A stretch of DNA of 28,476 nt from Methanobrevibacter thaueri (lineage in GTDB: Archaea > Methanobacteriota > Methanobacteria > Methanobacteriales > Methanobacteriaceae): positions 1 to 28,476 of the forward strand of contig NZ_SUTK01000023.1 in the NCBI RefSeq assembly GCF_015062905.1. The letters run 5' to 3'. The notes below the pieces were generated by a model. It did not search any database, was not told the origin of the DNA, and was given only the letters and a program-made list of their open reading frames with translations. This document shows positions 7,715 through 14,151 of this stretch, piece after piece. Each line of letters begins with the position of its first letter. Within the stretch, counting starts at the first letter, position 1. The translations under genes were made by a program, and so were the position numbers.

Positions 7715-7949
7715 CAGTAATTATGTTAAAAACTAATTACTTATGTTAATGTTAGATTACATAGTATATAAACTTAACGGTTTTTATAAAAATTAATTAA
7801 ATCATTTAAAAAGCATTATAAACAGTAAAATTCCAATTAAATTTTATTAATAAGAATTTTTAAAACTAATTTTAAAATAAAAATAGATATTTATCCACAA
7901 ATAATAATTTAACAAAAAATTAAGTATTTTTTTATAAAGAAATTAAAAA

Positions 7950-7964
7950 CGAAAGATTTATATA
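7950..7964 (+). promoter_or_regulatory. Strong BRE/TATA promoter with no gene behind it
   Basis: CGAAAGATTTATATA is close to an ideal archaeal promoter (purine-rich BRE, then TTTATATA at 7957-7964), facing right. No plus-strand reading frame of any size follows; the first ATG (7986) is stopped at once. The rest of this roughly 425-base gap (7671-8095) is very AT-rich and otherwise empty apart from the HTH promoter. Confidence 0.6.
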
Positions 7965-7983
7965 GGTAGTCATACATCTTTAA

Positions 7984-8098
7984 CATATGTAACATTTCTA
8001 TAACAGATTTTGTTGCAAAAATAGTTCCAAGCAGAAAAAATACAAATCAAACTTATACAATTATCAACCCATTTCCCTAAAAAAAACTGCTTGGACTA
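7984..8098 (+). ncRNA. Candidate small RNA with a long-range stem
   Basis: The RNA would begin about 24 bases after the TATA box at 7957-7964. It contains CCAAGCAG (8027-8034) and CTGCTTGG (8087-8094), a perfect 8-bp pairing that extends to 12 pairs with one bulge (8022-8034 with 8087-8098) around an A-rich 52-base loop. No open reading frame is present. The 3' arm reaches the stop codon of the converging PAP2 gene, so the RNA could also be antisense to its 3' end. The minus strand has U8 in the same place (8079-8086), which may just terminate PAP2. No known RNA family is recognised. Confidence 0.35.
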
Positions 8099-8653
8099 TA
8101 CTCTTATTCTTGTTTTGTATCTGTTGACAATCCATGCACCTAAAATACCAATAATCGCCCCTGCCAGGACATCGCCAGGGTAGTGTACGCCCACATACAT
8201 TCTGGAAAATGGAATGACAACTGCAAAAAGAATTAAGGCAGCATCTATTATTTTATAATGTTTTTTGGCCAATTCTTTCATGTTCAATACAAAAAATGTT
8301 ACGAAGGATAGCGTTGAAGTGGTATGACCTGACGGGAATGAAAGAGGATCGGTTTCATTAATCAGCAAACGTACATTATCCAAAGTTACAAAAGGTCTTG
8401 GCTCACTAATCAGATGTTTTAAGATAGCTGTAACTATATCCGAACATAAAAATGCAATCAAAGCCAATATACTGATTCTTTTAAGAGTTTTCTTATCCTT
8501 TAAATGAGCATATAGAATAATGGCAAGCAGCACAACTATCAATACCTTAAATCCTCCAAAGTGAGTTACTATAGGCATTATAGCATCAAAGATTGGATTT
8601 TGAAAATTGTGATTGAAGAAATAGAATAAATCCACATTAATCTCACTGAACAT
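8096..8653 (-). CDS. PAP2-family membrane phosphatase
   Basis: The 185-residue protein has about five membrane helices and the three PAP2 phosphatase motifs in order: KHLISEPRPF (about 75-84), FPSGHTTSTLSF (about 106-117) and SRMYVGVHYPGDVLAGA (about 150-166), including both catalytic His residues and the Asp of the relay. Such enzymes dephosphorylate lipid pyrophosphates or phosphatidic-acid-like lipids at the outer face of the membrane. In an archaeon a polyprenyl diphosphate carrier used for surface glycans is the likeliest substrate (inference). AAGGAGAT lies five bases before the ATG, and the gene overlaps the end of the preceding membrane-protein gene by 11 bases. A U8 run follows the stop codon by a few bases. 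Confidence 0.9.
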   Translation of the reverse strand: MFSEINVDLFYFFNHNFQNPIFDAIMPIVTHFGGFKVLIVVLLAIILYAHLKDKKTLKRISILALIAFLCSDIVTAILKHLISEPRPFVTLDNVRLLINETDPLSFPSGHTTSTLSFVTFFVLNMKELAKKHYKIIDAALILFAVVIPFSRMYVGVHYPGDVLAGAIIGILGAWIVNRYKTRIRV

Positions 8654-9095
8654 TATTAATCTCCTTTTTATGGTTTAAGTGAATCCCAATATGGCCAATT
8701 GCCAAAACAATTACTGAAATTATCAGAAATATATTTTGTCCATATATTCCTAAAAAGAAAAATGCCAAAACGGGAATTGTAGCTCCCGCAAGAGGTATTT
8801 TCAAAAAATCAGAATACATGTCACTCATTTGCCTGTCACTCCTGAAATATCTCAACCAATACATTTCATATAGTATCATCAGTACAACTGCAATAATTAA
8901 TGTTAAGACCAAATCATTATTATAATTATTGAAAAACAATGAAAAAACGATCACCAATATTTGACCTATTCTCTCAAAGGCCAGAAGTATCCTATTTTCA
9001 TTTTTGACATATCTGTCATAATCCTTAGGTTTGTTGAAACTCCAAATAATATTCGGAATCAACAACATCGCTAAAAATATCACTCCAATCATCAT
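8643..9095 (-). CDS. Small hypothetical membrane protein
   Basis: The 150-residue protein has four or five predicted membrane helices (about 2-16, 40-52, 58-75, 100-118, 120-137) and short charged loops such as NKPKDYDRYVKNENRILLAFERIGQ. No family is recognised. The start at ATG 9095 follows AGGTGA by four bases and lies eight bases after azlD ends. The longer frame back to 9233 overlaps azlD and encodes a Cys/Asn-rich stretch that is only the azlD shadow. It sits between azlD and the PAP2 phosphatase gene, and overlaps the latter, so all four membrane genes are likely co-transcribed. Confidence 0.7.
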   Translation of the reverse strand: MMIGVIFLAMLLIPNIIWSFNKPKDYDRYVKNENRILLAFERIGQILVIVFSLFFNNYNNDLVLTLIIAVVLMILYEMYWLRYFRSDRQMSDMYSDFLKIPLAGATIPVLAFFFLGIYGQNIFLIISVIVLAIGHIGIHLNHKKEINNVQ

Positions 9096-9103
9096 ATGGT
9101 CAC

Positions 9104-9418
9104 CTAAAAGAACGGTACAATTGAATAGACCGCAATTAAAATTACCACAGTTAAAATTACAATAGCTCCAAGTGGAACCTTCTTCCAGGCAAGTCCCGCT
9201 GCCACAATTGCCCCTATCAAACCTATATACCATAGCTGATTGTCAACTGTCAAAACCCCTGGGCATATCAGTGCAGCAAGGGCAGTGTAAGGAATCAGAT
9301 TCAGGAATTTCTCCACTTTCGGAGGAAACTCCAACCTGTCAATGAACAATGCAGGAATCAGTCTTGGAATGAATGTTACAACTGCACAGCCTAAAATAAC
9401 CAAAGCCATGTAATCCAT
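9104..9418 (-). CDS. azlD: AzlD-family small subunit of an amino-acid exporter
   Basis: This 104-residue, four-helix membrane protein has the AzlD pattern: the early TFIPRLIPALF motif, then the LNLIPYTALAALICPGVL stretch. AzlD works with AzlC; relatives (YgaZH, BrnFE) export branched-chain amino acids and methionine. Its ATG overlaps the azlC stop by one base (TAATG), and GGGTGATG lies four bases before it, so the two subunits are translated together. Confidence 0.88.
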   Translation of the reverse strand: MDYMALVILGCAVVTFIPRLIPALFIDRLEFPPKVEKFLNLIPYTALAALICPGVLTVDNQLWYIGLIGAIVAAGLAWKKVPLGAIVILTVVILIAVYSIVPFF

Positions 9419-10113
9419 TAGGCATCACCCGAAAGAAGATATTCATCATCAACTATATACATTCCAATTGCCGCTCCAACCAAAGTGGAAACGATTAGAG
9501 ACCAGTTTCCTAAAAACTGACTTAAGACAATGTTTAAAACTGCGGTTACCAATACCAAAAGCGCAATCTGTCTGTTTTCCTTGACCGCAGGTGTTAAAAT
9601 AGCTACAAACAATGCATATAATGAAATGTTGAAACTGTTTGTGACAATTACCGGAAGCAGATCCAAAAGTACAACACCTATTCCTGCCCCCAAACACCAG
9701 CTCAGCCATGCTGTTATCGCAATTCCAAGATATGTCCATATGCTTGAGTCATCACTTAAAGAAAACATCGCAAAGGATTCATCGACAGTCACATGAGCCG
9801 CCAGGATATTTAACGGAGTATTTGAATCCTCAACCTTGTTCAGGACACATGTGGACATTACAAAATACCTTAAGTTAACTACAAAATTTGTCAATATGAT
9901 TGCCATTGCAGTTGCTCCACTTAAAACCATTGACGCCGCAATGATTTGGCCCGCTCCAGCATAAACTAAAAATGACATGGATATTGTCTCAAGGGGAGTC
10001 ATTCCTGCCTTTATAGCAATTGCAGCATATCCAATACCCATTGGAACATATCCGAATGTAATCGGAATACCCTTTTTGGCACCATCAATAAATTTAGCAG
10101 TTCTTGAAATAAT
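9418..10113 (-). CDS. azlC: AzlC-family amino-acid exporter, apparently with an AUU start
   Basis: This is the large subunit of the AzlCD exporter, with six to eight membrane helices and the family core around MSFLVYAGAGQIIAASMVLSG and NLRYFVMS. The first ATG is at 10041, but the frame stays open upstream and encodes KFIDGAKKGIPITFGYVPMG, which is the conserved N-terminus of AzlC proteins (their KDGIPIALGYIPVG-type opening). No ATG, GTG or TTG occurs in that part. GGAGAGAT sits directly before two consecutive ATT codons (10111-10113 and 10108-10110), so an AUU start is the best reading. From 10113 the protein has 231 residues, the normal family length. An assembly error is the alternative. 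It lies 33 bases after metX. Confidence 0.85.
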   Translation of the reverse strand: MISRTAKFIDGAKKGIPITFGYVPMGIGYAAIAIKAGMTPLETISMSFLVYAGAGQIIAASMVLSGATAMAIILTNFVVNLRYFVMSTCVLNKVEDSNTPLNILAAHVTVDESFAMFSLSDDSSIWTYLGIAITAWLSWCLGAGIGVVLLDLLPVIVTNSFNISLYALFVAILTPAVKENRQIALLVLVTAVLNIVLSQFLGNWSLIVSTLVGAAIGMYIVDDEYLLSGDA

Positions 10114-10130
10114 ATCTCTCCAAAAAAATT

Positions 10131-10163
10131 AAAAAAAAAGTGTAATTTAACTAAGTAAATTAC
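10131..10163 (-). terminator. Hairpin and U9 after metX, overlapping its stop codon
   Basis: GTAATTTA (10142-10149) pairs with TAAATTAC (10156-10163) around a six-base loop. On the minus strand the stem is followed by nine Us (10131-10139) and then more Us. The TAA stop of metX (10147-10149) is inside the stem. Since azlC begins only 18 bases beyond, any azlC transcript from the metX promoter must read through this site. Confidence 0.65.
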
Positions 10164-11613
10164 TGATTTGATCAGTTGTAATCAAACCTAAAACAACCAT
10201 ATCCTCATCAACGACAGGAAGACATGATATGTCAAATTTACGCATGTGACGAGCAATTTCCTCTATTGTATCACCGGCATTACAATATTTGACAGTGGTT
10301 GTCATGATGTCAGTTAGACGATTTGAATTTGTAGCGATGGATTTGGATAAATCCCAACTTGTTACAATTCCAATCAGTTTATTTTCATCCGTAACAACCG
10401 GAATATGTGTTACATGCTTATCCAACATCAATTTAGCCGCTTCAACAACGTCAGCATCTGCCTTAATTGTCGCTATGTTTTCCATCATCAAGTCTTCAAC
10501 AACATTTTCTGAAAGGAAATTTGCAAATAGATAATTCAATTGTCCCTTCTCAAGCAGGAATGCGTCATGCCCATAGTTGGATTTTATTTCTGAAAATGAT
10601 ACATCAACATTATTTGCATTAAGGGCGGTCACAATGTCTGTACTTTGCTCGGTCGGATATAGCCAATCTGAATCAACAGAAAGCACCTGAACCTTTGCCT
10701 CAACATCCTTAAGCCCATCGATTAATGAGTCGTTTACTGACAAGTCAAATAAGTCCACGGCTTTTGTGATATACAGGTAACTGTTTGCATCAAAACGCTT
10801 TACAAAGGTCTCGCCTTGATGTTTCAAGTAACTTTCAACCTGAAAATCGACTGAAAAATCGTAACTGATTTCATCCTTATCCTGAAGGCCACGTCCGAAT
10901 TTGATGTCCATGGATTCATCACTCAAATAGGTAATGTGGGCAATCATACGAGCCAAAGACAAACCATTTCTCGGAATTACGCCAGATTCATAATAATTTC
11001 CACCCTTCCAATGAGGATCGGAAAATATTGATTGGCGACCTACTGCATTGAATGCAATTTGCTGCGGGGAAGACATTGCAGCTGTTGCTATAGGAATTGC
11101 CTTTTTCATCATTGTAGGATAGGACACCATCCATTCAAGAACCTGCATCCCTCCCATTGAACCGCCGATGACAGCAACCAATTGGTCGATTCCAAATGCC
11201 TCGACAAGTTTCTTTTGGACTTTAACCATGTCAGCGATAGTGATAACTGGGAAATCCAAACCGTATTCCTTTCCAGTTTTTGGATTAATTGAACTAGGGC
11301 CAGTTGTTCCTTTACATCCGCCTAAAACATTTGAACAGATTATGAAATATTTTTCAGTGTCCAAGGCTTTTCCCGGACCTATTACAATTTCCCACCAGCC
11401 AGGCTTTTTATCTCCGTCATGCCATCCTGCAGCATGTGCATCACCTGTTAGGGCATGACAGATTAGAATAGCATTTGATTTTTCTTTGTTGAGTTCGCCA
11501 TATGTCTCATAGGCTACAGTAACTTCATCTATAGTTTCGCCACTGTCCAAGTCAATTGGCTCTTCAATTTGGAGATATTTTGTCTCAACAATTCCGACAG
11601 ATTCTTTGTTCAT
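10147..11613 (-). CDS. metX: Homoserine O-acetyltransferase with C-terminal CBS pair
   Basis: The enzyme transfers an acetyl group from acetyl-CoA to homoserine for methionine synthesis. Residues 1-370 form the alpha/beta-hydrolase enzyme with nucleophile Ser152 in GGSMGG (150-155), the acid Asp in VDSDWLYP (about 316) and His349 in YGHDAF. Residues 371-488 are two CBS motifs (VEDLMMENIATIK... and LTDIMTTTVKYCN...). CBS pairs in methanogen proteins bind adenosyl compounds such as S-adenosylmethionine, so feedback control by the pathway product is plausible (inference). GGGAGA precedes the ATG, which follows the rnc stop without a gap. The enzyme domain could prefer succinyl-CoA; sequence alone does not exclude this. 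Confidence 0.93.
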   Translation of the reverse strand: MNKESVGIVETKYLQIEEPIDLDSGETIDEVTVAYETYGELNKEKSNAILICHALTGDAHAAGWHDGDKKPGWWEIVIGPGKALDTEKYFIICSNVLGGCKGTTGPSSINPKTGKEYGLDFPVITIADMVKVQKKLVEAFGIDQLVAVIGGSMGGMQVLEWMVSYPTMMKKAIPIATAAMSSPQQIAFNAVGRQSIFSDPHWKGGNYYESGVIPRNGLSLARMIAHITYLSDESMDIKFGRGLQDKDEISYDFSVDFQVESYLKHQGETFVKRFDANSYLYITKAVDLFDLSVNDSLIDGLKDVEAKVQVLSVDSDWLYPTEQSTDIVTALNANNVDVSFSEIKSNYGHDAFLLEKGQLNYLFANFLSENVVEDLMMENIATIKADADVVEAAKLMLDKHVTHIPVVTDENKLIGIVTSWDLSKSIATNSNRLTDIMTTTVKYCNAGDTIEEIARHMRKFDISCLPVVDEDMVVLGLITTDQISNLLS

Positions 11614-12285
11614 TTAATTTCTCCCAAGTCGTAATTTGCGCATTGCACCTTTTGCAGCTGATTGTTCAGCTTCTTTTTTATTTTTACCTCTTCCAACACC
11701 CATTTCCTGTCCGTCAACCAAACAGGCCATGATGAATGTCTTGTCATGAGGAACACCATATTCCTTTAATATGTGATATTCAATATTTTTCTCTTTAGCA
11801 TCCCCATATTCCTTCATTGCGGATTTGTAATCTTCAAAGAATACTCTTTCCTGGTCAATATATTTAAAAATCCATTCGGAAACGAAATCCTTTGCAAATT
11901 CAATGCCCTGATCTATAAATATTGCTCCCAGAAAAGATTCAAAAATATCCGCAGTAATGGATATTACCTCGTTTTTTGTCAGATTTGATTCTTCAGCTGA
12001 AACCCGAAGGTAATCTTTTAGCTTTAGCTTTTGAGAGTAATAGATTAATGCATTTTGACAAACATAGTTTGACCTTTTTTTAGTTAACTCTCCTTCCTCA
12101 TAATGAGGATATTTTTTAAATAAATATTCTGAAACGATTAAACTTAAAACGGAATCTCCTAGAAATTCCAATCTTTCATAATTGTAATCCAAATCATGAA
12201 TAGTTGCATATGAAGCATGTGTGAATGCAATTTCATATAAATGTTCATTATCAGTTTCAATATTAAATTTTTCAAATAAATTCAT
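11614..12285 (-). CDS. rnc: Ribonuclease III
   Basis: This double-strand-specific endoribonuclease has an N-terminal endonuclease domain with the signature ERLEFLGDSVL at 37-47 and acidic residues in the catalytic positions (Glu37, Glu40, Asp44, Asp113, Glu116; the last two in ADIFESFLGAIF). A C-terminal dsRNA-binding domain (about 150-223) reads MACLVDGQEMGVGRGKNKKEAEQSAAKGAM. At 223 residues it is full length. RNase III is common in bacteria but rare in archaea, so an ancient transfer into this lineage is likely (established distribution; direction inferred). A strong TATA region lies about 50 bases upstream, and metX follows in the same transcript with no spacing. Confidence 0.93.
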   Translation of the reverse strand: MNLFEKFNIETDNEHLYEIAFTHASYATIHDLDYNYERLEFLGDSVLSLIVSEYLFKKYPHYEEGELTKKRSNYVCQNALIYYSQKLKLKDYLRVSAEESNLTKNEVISITADIFESFLGAIFIDQGIEFAKDFVSEWIFKYIDQERVFFEDYKSAMKEYGDAKEKNIEYHILKEYGVPHDKTFIMACLVDGQEMGVGRGKNKKEAEQSAAKGAMRKLRLGRN

Positions 12286-12334
12286 TTAAAGCCCAGACTT
12301 AATATTCAATATTACTATTAATTATGTGATTGAA

Positions 12335-12356
12335 CTTATATATAAGTATATATAAC
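12335..12356 (-). promoter_or_regulatory. TATA region of the rnc-metX operon
   Basis: CTTATATATAAG (12335-12346) is a perfect palindrome and is followed by another TATATATAAC-like run. It lies 50-60 bases before the rnc ATG, which gives a leader of roughly 25 bases. The same 160-base gap holds the divergent promoter of the plus-strand gene at 12445. Confidence 0.5.
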
Positions 12357-12369
12357 AATAGTTATAAAT

Positions 12370-12389
12370 ATTACTTTTCAAATGCTCTC
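12370..12389 (+). promoter_or_regulatory. Shared 20-bp upstream element, copy B
   Basis: Identical to copies A (4107-4126) and C (14070-14089). With copy C the identity extends four bases further upstream (from 12366). It lies ten bases before TTTATATA (12400-12407), the TATA box of the gene starting at 12445. Confidence 0.65.
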
Positions 12390-12444
12390 GCACATGCCAT
12401 TTATATAGGGAATTCCAAATTAAAATCAAAAAGGATTTGGTATA

Positions 12445-12780
12445 ATGATAATTAATTGGCAAGAAGAAATAACAAGAATCGATCCAGACATAAAATTTAG
12501 AGCACAAGGCGGATGGCTAAAAACCGTAGAGCAATTGGATAAAAGTGTTAAAAATGGTTATTCATTAGTCGGAGACTTTGTACAGGCTGGAAATTTTGAA
12601 GAAGAATATAGTGAAGGAATCTATCTTGACTGCAACAAAGAAGGCAGTGCCAAAAAACCCCAACTGGACTACAGACTGTTCCGCTTTAAGGACGGCAAGG
12701 TAAGATTACTGGATATGGTAATCGACGGTAAACAAGGCTGGGCAGTGAATCTTTGGGATGCATTGGATGGAGAACTATAG
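12445..12780 (+). CDS. Hypothetical 111-residue soluble protein
   Basis: I do not recognise this family. The protein is soluble, without signal or membrane segments, and mixes acidic and aromatic residues. It opens with MIINWQEEITRIDPDIKFRA, has a middle part that looks like a small beta-sheet domain, and ends with a Trp-rich QGWAVNLWDALDGEL. A TATA box lies about 40 bases upstream, directly behind copy B of the shared 20-bp element, so the gene is probably controlled together with the zinc-ribbon and Panacea-like genes. Only a weak GGAT ribosome binding site is present. Its stop codon lies in the loop of a terminator hairpin. Confidence 0.7.
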   Translation: MIINWQEEITRIDPDIKFRAQGGWLKTVEQLDKSVKNGYSLVGDFVQAGNFEEEYSEGIYLDCNKEGSAKKPQLDYRLFRFKDGKVRLLDMVIDGKQGWAVNLWDALDGEL

Positions 12781-12800
12781 AAGTTCTCCCTTTTTTTAAA
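12769..12800 (+). terminator. Hairpin and U7 over the stop codon of the 111-residue protein gene
   Basis: GGAGAACT (12769-12776) pairs perfectly with AGTTCTCC (12782-12789) around a five-base loop that contains the TAG stop. CTTTTTTT follows directly. Confidence 0.75.
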
Positions 12801-12809
12801 TTTCAAACC

Positions 12810-13220
12810 CTAGTCAATATGACAAAACTCACAGCAGGCACATGTAGGTGCGAAATATGAATCTTCAGGTTCAACAACAGCCTTTTGGGCAAACAGAGTA
12901 ATATTGAACTTCGGTTCATATTCCTTGCTGACTTCCTTAGTCATTGGGGACAAACCCCTATAATAGACCGGCCTATAACCTGTCTGTGAAATATCAAAAT
13001 AAAATTTTTCACCAGTAGCGAATTTATTGAAGTATTCTTCAAGTGCTAATGCTTGTTTTGGAGCAATTGAAAAAGTGAATCCCATAGTATCATCACTTCT
13101 TTGCCTAATTCCGGCATTGGAAATATCAACAGCCAATATATCATCATTGCCTCTTACAAAAACAACACAGTTTTCTAAATCTACATTCTGTTCACGAGCA
13201 ATATCATTTAAATCAGTCAT
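12810..13220 (-). CDS. Hypothetical protein with C-terminal CxCCxxC metal-binding motif
   Basis: The 136-residue soluble protein belongs to no family I can name. The N-terminal part (about 1-110) looks like an alpha/beta domain (VVFVRGNDDILAVDISNAGIRQ; KFYFDISQTGYRPVYYRGLSP). The last 12 residues are TCACCEFCHID, where four Cys and a His are clustered and could hold an iron-sulfur cluster or zinc. AGGAGGC lies six bases before the ATG, one of the strongest ribosome binding sites of the window. It converges on the 111-residue protein gene. Confidence 0.7.
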   Translation of the reverse strand: MTDLNDIAREQNVDLENCVVFVRGNDDILAVDISNAGIRQRSDDTMGFTFSIAPKQALALEEYFNKFATGEKFYFDISQTGYRPVYYRGLSPMTKEVSKEYEPKFNITLFAQKAVVEPEDSYFAPTCACCEFCHID

Positions 13221-13325
13221 TAATTAGCCTCCTAAAAAAACATTCGTTATGCTTAAAACTAAATTAATCGAAATAGTTAATAAAGTTATCTAAAAAAAAG
13301 TTTTCAATAAAATTAGGTATTTAGT

Positions 13326-13365
13326 TAAAAAAAGTATTTTGAAGAAGATTATTAAAATAATCTTC
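13326..13365 (-). terminator. Hairpin and U-tract after lsm-rpl37e
   Basis: GAAGATTATT (13344-13353) pairs with AATAATCTTC (13356-13365), a ten-base perfect inverted repeat with a very short loop. It lies 15 bases past the rpl37e stop and is followed on the minus strand by U7 at 13326-13333. Confidence 0.65.
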
Positions 13366-13380
13366 AAAATTTCAGCCAAC

Positions 13381-13569
13381 TTATACTAATCTTTGTCTAG
13401 TAGTTGGTTTTTTATTTTGCCAGCTGTATCTCCTTAATTTACTGGATTTACCAAATCCACAAGAAGCACAGACTTTTTTACGTATATGGTAAGTGTTTTT
13501 ACCACATCTTCTGCATCTGATATGGGTCTTTTTATTCTTTTTACCCATTGATGGAGTTCCCTTTGACAT
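13381..13569 (-). CDS. rpl37e: 50S ribosomal protein L37e
   Basis: A 62-residue, highly basic ribosomal protein of the large subunit, found only in archaea and eukaryotes. It has the zinc ribbon with Cys19, Cys22, Cys34 and Cys37 (RCRRCGKNTYHI...KVCASCGFG) and the family opening KGTPSMGKKNKKTHI. It follows the Sm-like gene in the same direction after 57 bases; lsm-rpl37e is a conserved archaeal pair. Confidence 0.97.
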   Translation of the reverse strand: MSKGTPSMGKKNKKTHIRCRRCGKNTYHIRKKVCASCGFGKSSKLRRYSWQNKKPTTRQRLV

Positions 13570-13626
13570 TGATACACCTCCTTAAGCTATCGTAAAAATA
13601 TAATCTAGAAAAGTATTGAATAATAC

Positions 13627-13857
13627 TTATGGTGAAATATAAACAATATTGTCTCCTCTAATGAGCACAACACCGAGTTTTCTTGTTACTTCTCCGTCTT
13701 GTAACTCTTCTGCATCATTAAGAACTAAATTCATGTGTAAATCAAAGCTCTTAAGTATACCTCTAAATTCACGATCTCCTTTGAGTTTTAATAAAACAGG
13801 AGCATCCACAGATTTTCCTAATGCGTCAAGTGGTCTTTGAACATTTTGTCCGCTCAT
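13627..13857 (-). CDS. lsm: Archaeal Sm-like protein (Lsm/SmAP1)
   Basis: The 76-residue RNA-binding protein forms a heptameric ring that binds U-rich RNA. The Sm1 motif covers FRGILKSFDLHMNLVLNDAEE (about 31-51), with the Asp and Asn of the uridine pocket, and the Sm2 motif is VLIRGDNIVYIS (about 64-75). AGGTGAT precedes the ATG. A TATA-like TTATTTATAC lies about 50-60 bases upstream. It forms an operon with rpl37e and is closed by a hairpin terminator. Confidence 0.96.
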   Translation of the reverse strand: MSGQNVQRPLDALGKSVDAPVLLKLKGDREFRGILKSFDLHMNLVLNDAEELQDGEVTRKLGVVLIRGDNIVYISP

Positions 13858-13996
13858 TATATCACCTTATATTATTACAAATTTTAGTTTTTTAATATGA
13901 ATCGAGTATAAATAATACTCATTATTAGACATAATATAATCAAGTTAAGATAAGACAAAACCTAATTAAAACTAATACTATTAATTATAACTAACC

Positions 13997-14024
13997 TACT
14001 ATATAAAGGTTACCTTAATTAAGG
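13997..14024 (+). promoter_or_regulatory. TATA box next to a perfect 12-bp palindrome
   Basis: TATATAAAGG (14000-14009), facing right, is followed three bases later by CCTTAATTAAGG (14013-14024), a perfect palindrome lying where transcription should start. The nearest gene in this direction starts at 14152 and has its own closer TATA box. This could be a second, regulated promoter for it. The remaining 280-base gap between lsm and 14152 is AT-rich and empty. Confidence 0.35.
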
Positions 14025-14069
14025 CAAAATATAAGAAAAAACTATCCCTGAGATTAATATTAACCAAAT

Positions 14070-14089
14070 ATTACTTTTCAAATGCTCTC
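14070..14089 (+). promoter_or_regulatory. Shared 20-bp upstream element, copy C
   Basis: Identical to copies A and B; matches copy B over 24 bases (14066-14089). It lies about ten bases before the TATA-like TTAAATTTA (about 14099-14107) of the Panacea-like gene at 14152. Confidence 0.65.
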
Positions 14090-14151
14090 ACACTTTACTT
14101 AAATTTAATCTCATACAAAAATATTTCCACCCGACCATCACCGTGATACCA

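Noticed and set aside
9096..9233. Longer N-terminus of the small membrane protein, Cys/Asn-rich
   Set aside because: It overlaps azlD entirely and is its out-of-frame shadow; a good ribosome binding site supports ATG 9095.
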